Assembly (NCBI GenBank): GCA_030604905.1
Contig: JAUVVA010000018.1
Coordinates: forward strand, 1 to 44,584
Length of the DNA stretch: 44,584 nucleotides
Source: Verrucomicrobiota bacterium
GTDB lineage: Bacteria; Verrucomicrobiota; Verrucomicrobiia; Opitutales; Opitutaceae
Direction: 5' to 3'
The number at the start of each line of letters is the position of its first letter. Within the stretch, counting starts at the first letter, position 1. The notes beneath the pieces were generated by a model, which was given only the letters and a program-made list of their open reading frames with translations, had not been told where the DNA came from and did not search any database. The translations under genes were made by a program, and so were the position numbers. Shown one piece after another: positions 8,615 to 16,202 of this stretch.

Positions 8615-9822
8615 CGGGCGGGCTCCTGCGTCGCGGAGGGCGTCTCGGCGGCGATGCTTTCCAGGGTGGCGAGGAGCGTCGCCTCGATCCGGCCACGGAG
8701 GGCGAGGGTCTGCTCCAAGGACTCGGTGTAGCGGGCCCGGGCCTCGAGGATGGCGCGGCGGGCCTCGTGGATGCGGGCGAGCTCGTCGGCGAGGGCGCCG
8801 GCGGCGGCCGCGAGCGCCTCGGCGCGGGTCTGGATGTTGGCGTCCTGACGGGCGAGGGCGTTGTGGTCGTTGGCGAGATCGCGCTGGGTGCGCTCGAGCC
8901 GGCGTTGCAGGTCGCCGATCTTGCGCTGGGTGTCGCCGACCTGGCGCCGGTCGGCGGGGTCGAGGGTGGAGAGGGTGGCGCTGAGCTCTTCGCGGGCGGC
9001 GCCGATCTCCGTGATCGCGGCTTCGCGCTCGGCCATGCGGGCGACGATGCGCTCGCGGCTCTCCTGCTCGCGGCCGAGCTCGCGGGCGCGGTCGGCGGCG
9101 CGGCGGGCGAGGGTCTCGCCGGAGCCGTGGAGACTGTCGAGCGGGCCGAGGGACTCGAGGTAGGCGCCACCGAGCTCCATCGTGCGGATCCACGCCTTCA
9201 CGATCTCGCCCTGGGCGGCCACGAGCCCCGGGGCTTGGTCGCGCAGGAAGCCGAGGCGGCCGGCGATCTGGCGCTCGGCGTCGAGCAGGCCGGCTTGGGC
9301 GAGGTTGAGGCGGGCCTGGGGCTCGCGGATGGTGCGGACGAGGGGCTTCAGCCGGTCGAGGATCTCGCGGCGCTCCGGGGGCGAGGCCGCGTCGAACTTT
9401 TCGTGCGCCTCGCGGTCGCGGGCCGCGAAGGCCTCCCAGGCGGCGCGCTCGGCGTCGAGGGTGGGCCGAAACTCCTCGTAGAGGCGGCGGGTGTCGGCGG
9501 CGAGGCCGGCGACGAGCTCGGGGCCGAGGCGGGTGGCGGCGGCCTCGAAGGAGGCGTAGCTGCCGCGGTGGCGGGTCTCGGCGGCCTGGATCGCGCCGGT
9601 GAGGGACGCGAGTTCGCGCAGTTTTCGCGCCATCTCCTCGGCCTGCTTGTCCTGGATCTGCCGGGTGGCGGTGTCGAGGACCCGCTCGGCGACGACGGGC
9701 TGCCGGACCGGCCGCGCCCCCGGGGACGGGGCGCGACTGTAGGCGAAAAACCAATACAAGGCGCCGAACACGACGAGGTGCAGGGCCAGGGACCAGAGCC
9801 ACCAGGCGGGTTTCGTTTTCAC
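8611..9822 (-). CDS. Membrane-anchored coiled-coil protein with TonB-like helix
   Basis: 403 residues from a GTG start at 9822, 13 bases after the ExbD stop. A short cytoplasmic tail (MKTKPAWW) is followed by one transmembrane helix (about 8-28) holding Ser11-x3-His15 (SLALH). This is the same spacing as Ser16/His20 in E. coli TonB and Ser18/His22 in TolA, residues needed for coupling to ExbB/ExbD or TolQ/TolR. A short proline-containing linker and a roughly 350-residue Ala/Glu/Arg-rich coiled coil follow. No TonB C-terminal domain is visible. The position directly after ExbB and ExbD supports an energy-transducing role similar to the long helical domain of TolA; this is inference. The stop overlaps the next gene. 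Confidence 0.85.
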   Translation of the reverse strand: MKTKPAWWLWSLALHLVVFGALYWFFAYSRAPSPGARPVRQPVVAERVLDTATRQIQDKQAEEMARKLRELASLTGAIQAAETRHRGSYASFEAAATRLGPELVAGLAADTRRLYEEFRPTLDAERAAWEAFAARDREAHEKFDAASPPERREILDRLKPLVRTIREPQARLNLAQAGLLDAERQIAGRLGFLRDQAPGLVAAQGEIVKAWIRTMELGGAYLESLGPLDSLHGSGETLARRAADRARELGREQESRERIVARMAEREAAITEIGAAREELSATLSTLDPADRRQVGDTQRKIGDLQRRLERTQRDLANDHNALARQDANIQTRAEALAAAAGALADELARIHEARRAILEARARYTESLEQTLALRGRIEATLLATLESIAAETPSATQEPAR

Positions 9823-9835
9823 CGGTCTCGGGCGG

Positions 9836-10258
9836 CTAGCGGGTGGCGGCGGAGAAGTCGCCGGTCTTGAGCTCGATGTTGCGCAGGCCCTGGAACTGGG
9901 CGGCCTCGATCAGCTCCACGATGTCGCTGTAGCGGGCGTTGCGATCGGCGTCGACGCGCAGCGGCTGGTCGGGATTGGCGAGGGCCGCGGCCTGGAGGCG
10001 CTCGAGGAGGGCGCTGGTGGTGACGGGCTCGCCGTTGAAGTGGCGCCGGCCGGCGGCGTCGAGGCTCAGGACGACCTGCCCCGGCCCGTCGAGCTTGGTG
10101 AGGGAGGCGGCGGATTCGGGCAGCTCGATGGGCAGCACCTTCTGCACCTTCTTCATCGTGGTGGTGACGACGAAGAAGATCAGGAGGATGAAGATGCAGT
10201 CCATCATGGACGCCATCTGCAGCTCCACGTTGTCGTCGGCGGGGCGACGGATCTTCAT
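9836..10258 (-). CDS. ExbD/TolR family protein (second motor)
   Basis: 140 residues, the usual ExbD size. The start at 10258 overlaps the stop of the ExbB gene (ATGA), and the frame upstream of it is not coding. A short cytoplasmic tail precedes one transmembrane helix (about 16-34) with Asp20 in SMMDCIFILLIFF, the proton-carrying Asp of the family. A periplasmic domain follows, with the typical 'PLRVDADRNARYSDIVELIEAAQ' region. It should form a motor with the adjacent ExbB homologue and drive the anchored coiled-coil protein that follows. Confidence 0.95.
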   Translation of the reverse strand: MKIRRPADDNVELQMASMMDCIFILLIFFVVTTTMKKVQKVLPIELPESAASLTKLDGPGQVVLSLDAAGRRHFNGEPVTTSALLERLQAAALANPDQPLRVDADRNARYSDIVELIEAAQFQGLRNIELKTGDFSAATR

Positions 10259-11097
10259 GGAGTGCGGCTCCGGTCGGCGGTGTCGGCGGGGGCGCCTTCG
10301 CGGGGGAGGAACCAGAGCGTCATCAGCTCGGTGAGCTCGCTTTCGAGCTCGGAGGCGCGGGCGGCGGCGCGGTTCTTGAAATAGTGATAGGCGCTGATCA
10401 TTGGGATGGCGAGGATCAGGCCCACGGCGGTGGTCACGAGGGCCTTGGAGATGCCGTCGGCCATCATGCCGGGGTCGCCGAGCTCGCCGGCCACGGCCAC
10501 GACGTCGAAGACCTCGATCATGCCGAGCACGGTGCCGAGCAGGCCGAGGAGCGGCTCGAGGGTGCCGATGACGGCGAGCGGGTAGGCGCGCTGGGTGAGC
10601 TGGCCGACGTCGCGAGAGGCGATGTCGCTGACGACCGCGCGCAGTTCGGAGGGCGGGTTGCCGCGGTGCCGGACGAGAAAGAGGGTGGCGCGCCCGGCGG
10701 TGGAGTGGTCGGCCTCGGCGAGGGTTTCCAGCTCCTTGTGGCGCCCTTCGGCCCAGAGCGACTTCGCTTTGTCGAGGAAGCCGGGGCTGTGGAAGTTGCC
10801 GCGGCGCTGGAGCGCGAGGCAGCCGAAGAAATAGCCGCCGGCGACGACGGAGAGGGTGAGTTGGAGACCGGTCACCCAGCCGCCGTAGCGGAGTTTCGCC
10901 AGCCAGGCGGGCGTCGCGGACGCGCCGGTCTCGGCGTTCGGTGCGGGGGTGTCGCCGGGGCTTTCCTGGGCGAGGAGGGGAGGGGCGCCGATGCCGAGGC
11001 CCAGGCAGAGGAGGAGCAGCAGAGCGGGCAGGCGGGCGAGGCGCGGGCGGCTCCGGGCGCGGGCTTCGCCGCGCGATGAAGAAAGGGTGGGATGCAT
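10255..11097 (-). CDS. MotA/TolQ/ExbB proton channel protein (second motor)
   Basis: 280 residues. An N-terminal signal-peptide-like segment (about 22-43) is followed by a helix near 72-94, a cytoplasmic loop, and the paired helices at about 172-195 and 219-238 with GTLEPLLGLLGTVLGMIEVF, the signature of the ExbB/TolQ channel. A signal peptide ahead of the core is common in Verrucomicrobiota homologues. It forms the channel with the overlapping ExbD. It is 66 bases downstream of the LacI-type gene, with a strong hairpin between, so its expression may be partly separate from the upstream genes. Confidence 0.95.
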   Translation of the reverse strand: MHPTLSSSRGEARARSRPRLARLPALLLLLCLGLGIGAPPLLAQESPGDTPAPNAETGASATPAWLAKLRYGGWVTGLQLTLSVVAGGYFFGCLALQRRGNFHSPGFLDKAKSLWAEGRHKELETLAEADHSTAGRATLFLVRHRGNPPSELRAVVSDIASRDVGQLTQRAYPLAVIGTLEPLLGLLGTVLGMIEVFDVVAVAGELGDPGMMADGISKALVTTAVGLILAIPMISAYHYFKNRAAARASELESELTELMTLWFLPREGAPADTADRSRTP

Positions 11098-11117
11098 GAA
11101 GGGACGGCGGGGCCATG

Positions 11118-11141
11118 GGGGCGCGCGCTTCCGCGCGCCCC
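11118..11141. terminator. 10-bp hairpin between regulator and second motor
   Basis: GGGGCGCGCG (11118-11127) pairs perfectly with CGCGCGCCCC (11132-11141) around a CTTC loop. It starts about 22 bases after the LacI-type stop on the minus strand. There is no T-tract, so it may be an attenuator or processing site rather than a classical terminator. Confidence 0.5.
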
Positions 11142-11163
11142 GCCCACGGGGACAAAGGCGGCC

Positions 11164-12315
11164 TTACAACACGGGGGCCGGAGCGATGGTGTCGCCGCGG
11201 ACGAACTCGCCGAAGAGCTTCATGCTCGGCAGCTGCGCGCCGGGCTGGGCGAGCGCGCGAAACATCATCTCGGCGGCCATGGCGCCGGCCTGCGAACGGT
11301 CGTAGGTGATGCCGCCGGAGATCGGCAGGAGGCGGTCGTGCGCGGCGCGGATGTCGAGGTCGCAGAGCGCGACCGAAAGGCGCTCGGGGATTTTCCAGCC
11401 GAGGGTGTCGGCCGCCTTGGCGATGAGCGGATCGAGGTTGTGGCCGCCCTCGACGATCAGGGCGGTGGGAGATTTTTCGCGCAGCTGCGCGGTGAGCTCG
11501 CCGAGGGGGCCGCGGAAAACCGTGTCCACGGACAAGCCGTGCTCCTCGGCGGCGGTCACGATGCCCTGGTAGCGCAGCGCGCTGCTGTAGTGGAAGCTGT
11601 CGTCCGAGAGGTTGAGCCCCATGATGCCGCGGGTGCGGATATACTCGGCGAGGTTGTCGCGCTTGAGGCGGCTCTCGATCCGTTCCCACCCGCTCTCGGA
11701 GGTCATGAAGGAGAGGCGGCGGTGGCCGAGGTTGATCAACTGCTTGGCCAGGGTCCAGCCGACCTGATACTCGTCGCGGTAGATGCAGTTGTGCTCCTTG
11801 AAGATGCCGGCGTCCCAGAGGATGATCGGCACGACGCTGCCATCGATCCACTCCTGCAGGTCGCTCCAACGGCCTTTTTGCAGGATGATGCCGTCGCAGA
11901 AGCGATCCTGGAGGAGGCGGGGGAGGTTGGTCCGGCCCTGCTCGTCGCGCAGTTCGCGGATGTCGACCAGCACGATGTGGTAGCCTTTGGCGGCGAAGGC
12001 GTCGCCCGCGCCGACGATGAAGGGGTAGACGACCTGGTTGGCCACGCCGGCGCCGTCGCCCACGCCCATCGTCACGAAGCCGATGGTGTGACTGCGGTTG
12101 GCGAGGAGCATCTTGGCGGCGCGGTTGGGGCGGTAGTTGATCTCGCGAGCGACGCGGGTGACGCGTTCGACGGTCTCGGGCCGGTAGAGGTTGGCCCGGT
12201 TGCAGTTGATGATGTCGGATATGGCGTTGATCGAGAGTCCGGTCGCCTTGGCGATGGTGCTGAGGCTGGGTTGGCGGGTTTTGCCGCTGGAGGGCGTCTC
12301 GATAGTTTTGGCCAT
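11164..12315 (-). CDS. LacI-family transcriptional regulator
   Basis: 383 residues from the ATG at 12315. An upstream in-frame ATG at 12366 would add a tail with no family match. The N-terminal helix-turn-helix lies at about 17-40 (LSTIAKATGLSINAISDIIN), followed by a hinge and a periplasmic-binding-protein-like effector domain (IGFV near 74, D..I.LQKGRW near 140). Such regulators usually bind sugars and repress catabolic genes. It sits between the two ExbB/ExbD sets on the same strand, an unusual place for a sugar regulator. Its leader is C/T-rich with no Shine-Dalgarno sequence. The effector cannot be read from the sequence; one of the nearby carbohydrate blocks or the central cluster may be its target. 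Confidence 0.93.
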   Translation of the reverse strand: MAKTIETPSSGKTRQPSLSTIAKATGLSINAISDIINCNRANLYRPETVERVTRVAREINYRPNRAAKMLLANRSHTIGFVTMGVGDGAGVANQVVYPFIVGAGDAFAAKGYHIVLVDIRELRDEQGRTNLPRLLQDRFCDGIILQKGRWSDLQEWIDGSVVPIILWDAGIFKEHNCIYRDEYQVGWTLAKQLINLGHRRLSFMTSESGWERIESRLKRDNLAEYIRTRGIMGLNLSDDSFHYSSALRYQGIVTAAEEHGLSVDTVFRGPLGELTAQLREKSPTALIVEGGHNLDPLIAKAADTLGWKIPERLSVALCDLDIRAAHDRLLPISGGITYDRSQAGAMAAEMMFRALAQPGAQLPSMKLFGEFVRGDTIAPAPVL

Positions 12316-12410
12316 TGATTGCGAAGTTGAAGGTGGAAGGAAACAGGGCCGGGGGCGCGCCGCCAAGATGGCCGCCGCCCGGTGGAGGCGAAGGGTTTTT
12401 GGGGGGAGGA

Positions 12411-13580
12411 TCAGTTCACGACTGCAGCCCTCCAGATCGGCCCGTCGGGCTTGAAGGGGATGGCCCGGTTGGTGGCTTCCACCTCGGAAGGGGCGACCCG
12501 GAAGATCGGGAGGATGGGATTGCCCCGCCGGTCTTTCTCATAGGTCACGCCCTCCTGTTGGAAGAGGAGCTGGGCGAAGAAGTCGCCGCCGGGGCCCTCG
12601 GAGATGATGATGTCGATGTCGTAGAACTGGCCGGCGCGCAGTTGCATGCGGTTGCCGATGACGACGCCGCCGCGGCCGTCGTTGATCCACCGCGAACGGC
12701 TGAAATCGTATTGGTAGACCGGGGCGTTGGGGAGGTCGGTCTGGAAGTTGGAGAGGTTGGGCACGCCGCCGTCGAGGACCACGCGGCCGTCGACGCGGAC
12801 GGCCATGAAGTCGTCGGCCACGCCGACGAAGCGGTAGACGCCGGTCTCGGGCGGGGAGACGCGGCCGCGGTAGTGGACGGCCCAGGCGCGGGGCTCGACC
12901 TCTTTCTCGACGCCGAAGGCCTTGGGGGCCTCGTCGGCGCGGATCTGCGGGATGAAGATCTGCGTGGCGTAGAGGGAGGTCGGGGCCTGGTAGAAATTGT
13001 TGAACGCGGCCAGGCTCCAGTTGCGCCGGTAGAATTTGGTCAACTCGTCCTGCGCGAGGCGGCCGGGATTGGAGCGGGCGAGGTCGGGGTTGGGGCGGCG
13101 GTTCCGGGTTTGTTTAAAATCGTAGAAGCGGCCGACGAGGGTGCCGCTGGGCTGCGCCTCGCGGAAGCCGAAGGCGGGCATGATGGGGGCCCGGAGCTGG
13201 CCCACGCCGCTGCCTTCGCCGAGACCGGCGCCTACGCCGCCGCCCAGGCCGCCGGTGCCGCTCATGCCGCCGCCGGCGAAGCCGCCGAGGCTGGGCAGGT
13301 CGGGGAGCGCGATGTCCGCCGTGGCGGTGTCGACGCTGAGGCGCTGGCTGAGCGACTCGAGGTTGGGCTGGGTGTTGGACATGCGCACCGGGTGCGAGAT
13401 CTCGGGGCCGGCCGGGGCGCCGCCGCCCTGGAACTTGGCCTCGCGCGCGGGCTGCACCTCGCTGACGATCCAGACGGTGGCGGCGCCGAGGATGACGATG
13501 TGGATCACGATGCTGATGAGCATCGAGCCGGCGCCGGCGCGTTTGAGGTAGCGGATGAAGCTTTGCTTGAACTGGGACAT
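12411..13580 (-). CDS. Inner-membrane-anchored PA14 protein with TonB-like helix
   Basis: 389 residues. A basic cytoplasmic tail is followed by one transmembrane helix (about 19-39) with Ser23-x3-His27 (SIVIH), the same motif as Ser16-x3-His20 in TonB. A glycine-rich linker (99-127) replaces the proline-rich linker of TonB. The C-terminal 145-345 is PA14-like, with VHYRGRVSPP and YRFVGVADDF, and is a clear paralogue of the protein at 29842. There is no TonB C-terminal domain. The gene lies 19 bases after two ExbD genes and an ExbB gene, so the protein probably receives energy from that motor and presents the PA14 domain to a cell-wall or outer-membrane ligand. This role is inferred. Confidence 0.9.
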   Translation of the reverse strand: MSQFKQSFIRYLKRAGAGSMLISIVIHIVILGAATVWIVSEVQPAREAKFQGGGAPAGPEISHPVRMSNTQPNLESLSQRLSVDTATADIALPDLPSLGGFAGGGMSGTGGLGGGVGAGLGEGSGVGQLRAPIMPAFGFREAQPSGTLVGRFYDFKQTRNRRPNPDLARSNPGRLAQDELTKFYRRNWSLAAFNNFYQAPTSLYATQIFIPQIRADEAPKAFGVEKEVEPRAWAVHYRGRVSPPETGVYRFVGVADDFMAVRVDGRVVLDGGVPNLSNFQTDLPNAPVYQYDFSRSRWINDGRGGVVIGNRMQLRAGQFYDIDIIISEGPGGDFFAQLLFQQEGVTYEKDRRGNPILPIFRVAPSEVEATNRAIPFKPDGPIWRAAVVN

Positions 13581-13599
13581 GGGGCGGGGAGCTTCGGGC

Positions 13600-14055
13600 C
13601 TAGAAGGAGTCGTCGACGGTGAAGGTGACGTTGCTGATGCCGGCGGCGGCGAGGGCGTTGAGCACGTCGATGGTGCGGTGGTAGGGGGCCTGGGGGGCGC
13701 TGGAGATCGTGATCAGGAGCTTGGTCTGCGCGTTGTCGGCGTTTTCCTTCAGGCGCAGCAAGGTGTTGAAGAGGGTGGGCAGCGAGGGGTCGTTGGGCGC
13801 GTCGAAGGGCGCGTCGTTGAGCAGCACCTGGCCGTCGGTCTCGATCGCGATCGTCTGCTCGTCCGGGAAGTCGACCGCGGCGGCGGTGGAGATGCCGCCG
13901 GGCAGGCGGGTGTTGAGCTCGGCCTCGATCTTGATCGTGGCGGTGAGCGACATGAAGAAGACGAGGATGACGAACACGACGTCGATCATGGGCGCGATCT
14001 GGAAGCCCATGTCGGCGGAGGATTCGCCCGTGCGGCGGCGGCGTTGGCGGCTCAT
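13600..14055 (-). CDS. ExbD/TolR family protein (first motor, B)
   Basis: 151 residues. A basic cytoplasmic tail (RQRRRR) precedes a transmembrane helix with Asp25 in APMIDVVFVILVFF, the conserved proton-binding Asp. The periplasmic domain has the usual ExbD pattern. It follows another ExbD gene by 7 bases, so this motor may contain a heterodimer of ExbD subunits. The start is preceded by CCGCCCC and lacks a Shine-Dalgarno sequence. Confidence 0.95.
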   Translation of the reverse strand: MSRQRRRRTGESSADMGFQIAPMIDVVFVILVFFMSLTATIKIEAELNTRLPGGISTAAAVDFPDEQTIAIETDGQVLLNDAPFDAPNDPSLPTLFNTLLRLKENADNAQTKLLITISSAPQAPYHRTIDVLNALAAAGISNVTFTVDDSF

Positions 14056-14062
14056 GGGGCGG

Positions 14063-14491
14063 TTAGCGCGGGGCGGCGGCGAAGGTGATGTCGGCGATGC
14101 CGGCGGAGGCGGCCGCGGCCATCGCGAGCGAGATCTTCTCGGCGGGCACGAGGCGGTCGCCGCGGATCACGATGCGGTGGGACTCCGAGCCGCGTCGGCG
14201 CTCGGTGAGGATCGGCACGAGCGGCTCGAGCCGCTCGTAGGGCGTGTCCTCGAAGACGAAGATGGCGCGCTGCTCGGCGGCGTTCCAGCGGACGTTGATG
14301 ATGGACTGGTCGCGGGTGCTTTCCTGCTTGGCGGCGTTGGACGCCACCGGGAGGTCGACGCCCTTGTCCACGCGGGCGACCTGCCTGGTGACGGAGCTCA
14401 TGAAGAAAATGAGCAGCACCAGGAGCACGTCGATCATCGGCGCGATCTGGAATTCCGGCTCTTCGCCGTCGCTTGAACCTCCTCCGGCCAT
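14063..14491 (-). CDS. ExbD/TolR family protein (first motor, A)
   Basis: 142 residues. A glycine-rich acidic tail precedes one transmembrane helix holding Asp21 in APMIDVLLVLLIFFM. The periplasmic domain carries 'RIVIRGDRLVPAEKISLAM', typical of the family. It lies 21 bases after the ExbB gene and 7 bases before the second ExbD. The two ExbDs share the core motif but differ in tail charge and periplasmic sequence, so they are not a recent duplication. Confidence 0.95.
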   Translation of the reverse strand: MAGGGSSDGEEPEFQIAPMIDVLLVLLIFFMSSVTRQVARVDKGVDLPVASNAAKQESTRDQSIINVRWNAAEQRAIFVFEDTPYERLEPLVPILTERRRGSESHRIVIRGDRLVPAEKISLAMAAAASAGIADITFAAAPR

Positions 14492-14512
14492 GGCGGGTGC
14501 GGGGGTCGAGGG

Positions 14513-15361
14513 TTAGACCGAGGCCGTCGCCGTGGCCGAAGCGGTGCCGGCCGCGGGCTCGGGCTGGGGCAGGGCCGGCACGAAGGCGTCGGCCTCGAGG
14601 CGCACGCCTTGCAGGTGCTCGTAGGGCAGGTGGTGGAAGATCGCGAAGATCTCGGCCTGCACGTGACGGAAGCCGGCGTTGATGCGGTTGCGCATGAAGT
14701 AGTAGGCCATGAAGGCCGGGATCGCGACGACCAGGCCGCCCGCGGTGCAGACGAGCACGTGGCCGATGGCGGCGGAGAGCTTGGAGGGATCGCCCACGCC
14801 GGCGGAGCCGAGGGTGTCGAAGGCCTCGATCATGCCGATGACCGTGCCGGTGAGACCGATCATGGGGGTGATGACGCCGAGCACGGAGAGGTAGCTGATG
14901 TTGGCGTTGAAGGAGGAGCGGCTGCGCTCGGCCTCCTCGTAGATGGCGTCGTCGGTCGCCTCCTTGCCGAGGCCGATCTTGGTGAAGGCGGCGGCGGCGA
15001 TGCGGCCGAAGGGCGAGGTGTCCTGGATGGCGGTCTGCGCGGCGTAGCCGTAGTGGCCGTTGCTCAGGTGCTGGCGCACGGCGGCGATGGTGGCGCGGGG
15101 CGCGAGTTGCGAGCGGCGCGTGCGGAGGGTGCCGTCGATGATCAGCCAGACCATGAAGACCGAGCAGAGGAAGAGGATGGCCATGAAGGTGGGGCCAGCC
15201 AACATGATCTTGTCGAAGAGGGTCTTGGTCTCCGCGAGAGCCACCGTGTTGATATCGGGGTTCTGCTGCGCGAAGGCGGCGGGCAGGAGGCCCAGGCCGA
15301 GGACGATGGCGCCCAGCCGAACGACGGGCGCGAAGAGGGAGCGGGGGGTGGATGCGTGCAT
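14513..15361 (-). CDS. MotA/TolQ/ExbB proton channel protein (first motor)
   Basis: 282 residues from the ATG at 15361; the in-frame extension upstream reads as non-coding. A signal peptide (about 10-31, cut near AFA-QQ) is followed by a helix near 53-75, a cytoplasmic loop and the channel helices with GVITPMIGLTGTVIGMIEAF (about 165-190) and 'VLVCTAGGLVVAIPAFMAYYF' region (about 208-230). It should form the channel for the two ExbDs that follow. The signal peptide on an ExbB protein is typical of this phylum. The leader is C/T-rich. Confidence 0.95.
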   Translation of the reverse strand: MHASTPRSLFAPVVRLGAIVLGLGLLPAAFAQQNPDINTVALAETKTLFDKIMLAGPTFMAILFLCSVFMVWLIIDGTLRTRRSQLAPRATIAAVRQHLSNGHYGYAAQTAIQDTSPFGRIAAAAFTKIGLGKEATDDAIYEEAERSRSSFNANISYLSVLGVITPMIGLTGTVIGMIEAFDTLGSAGVGDPSKLSAAIGHVLVCTAGGLVVAIPAFMAYYFMRNRINAGFRHVQAEIFAIFHHLPYEHLQGVRLEADAFVPALPQPEPAAGTASATATASV

Positions 15362-15392
15362 GACGGTGGTAGACGGAATAGAAAAAAGGGGG

Positions 15393-16202
15393 TCAGCGGG
15401 CGAGCTGGGCGGTCTCGGGCGAGCGGGGGTAGCGGGAGCGGAGTTGCTCGCGGAAGGTGGCGGCGTGCTGGTCGTCGCCGAGGTTCTCCAGGGCTCGGAC
15501 CGCGCCGAGCAGGGCGGCGGGCATCTGGGCCTCGATGTGGGGCGTGAACACGGGCACGCGGAGGAAGGTGAGGAGCGCGGCCTCGTGTTCACCGGCCTGC
15601 TCGAGCAGGCGGCCTTGGGCGATGGCGAGCGCGGCGAGCGTCTCGTCGTCGCGGGCCGCCTCGCGCAGCGCGTCGATGCGGCGGCCGGCCTGGGCCTGCT
15701 GACCGGTGGCGATCATGCGGCCGATGAGGGCCATCTCCACGCGGTTGACGACCTCGGCGGGGGCCTGGGCGCGGCGGAGGAGCTCCATCAAGACGGTCGC
15801 GTCCACGTCGCGGCCGAGGTGGGCGAGCGCGACGGCCTTCACGACGGCGCCCTGGGCCCACCAGGAGCCGGGGATCTCGCGGAAGGGTTCCTGCTCGCCG
15901 AGGATCGGCTCGATCTTGCGCAAGGCCTCGGCGTGACGGCCCGCGGCGAGGTCGGCCTCGGCCGCGGCCAGTTCGGGCGGAGCGGGCCACTCGATCATCC
16001 GCAGGCTGGAGATCGGGAGGGTGATCTCGGCGGAGCCGCCGCCGCTGATCGTGATCGGAATCACGATGTTGGTGCCCTGGATCTTCGCCTCGGGCATGGA
16101 GGCGCGACGGCCGTCCCGGAAGTGGAAGGTCTGAGCGTGGAGCGCGGGGAGGAGCGCGCCGAAGAGCAGGAGGAGTCTGCCGACTGGGGAGAGAAGGCTC
16201 AT
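15393..16202 (-). CDS. Secreted TPR-type protein with N-terminal SH3-like region
   Basis: 269 residues. The start at 16202 overlaps the stop of the upstream TPR gene (ATGA) and begins a signal peptide (cut near residue 23). Residues 24-70 form a beta-rich 'FHFRDGRRASMPEAKI' module that resembles small SH3-like domains of Verrucomicrobiota. The rest is helical with weak tetratricopeptide-like repeats (A.A.LAHLGR..DA). It is probably periplasmic and may help the large TPR protein act as a scaffold for the motor complex. No enzyme motif is visible. Confidence 0.85.
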   Translation of the reverse strand: MSLLSPVGRLLLLFGALLPALHAQTFHFRDGRRASMPEAKIQGTNIVIPITISGGGSAEITLPISSLRMIEWPAPPELAAAEADLAAGRHAEALRKIEPILGEQEPFREIPGSWWAQGAVVKAVALAHLGRDVDATVLMELLRRAQAPAEVVNRVEMALIGRMIATGQQAQAGRRIDALREAARDDETLAALAIAQGRLLEQAGEHEAALLTFLRVPVFTPHIEAQMPAALLGAVRALENLGDDQHAATFREQLRSRYPRSPETAQLAR

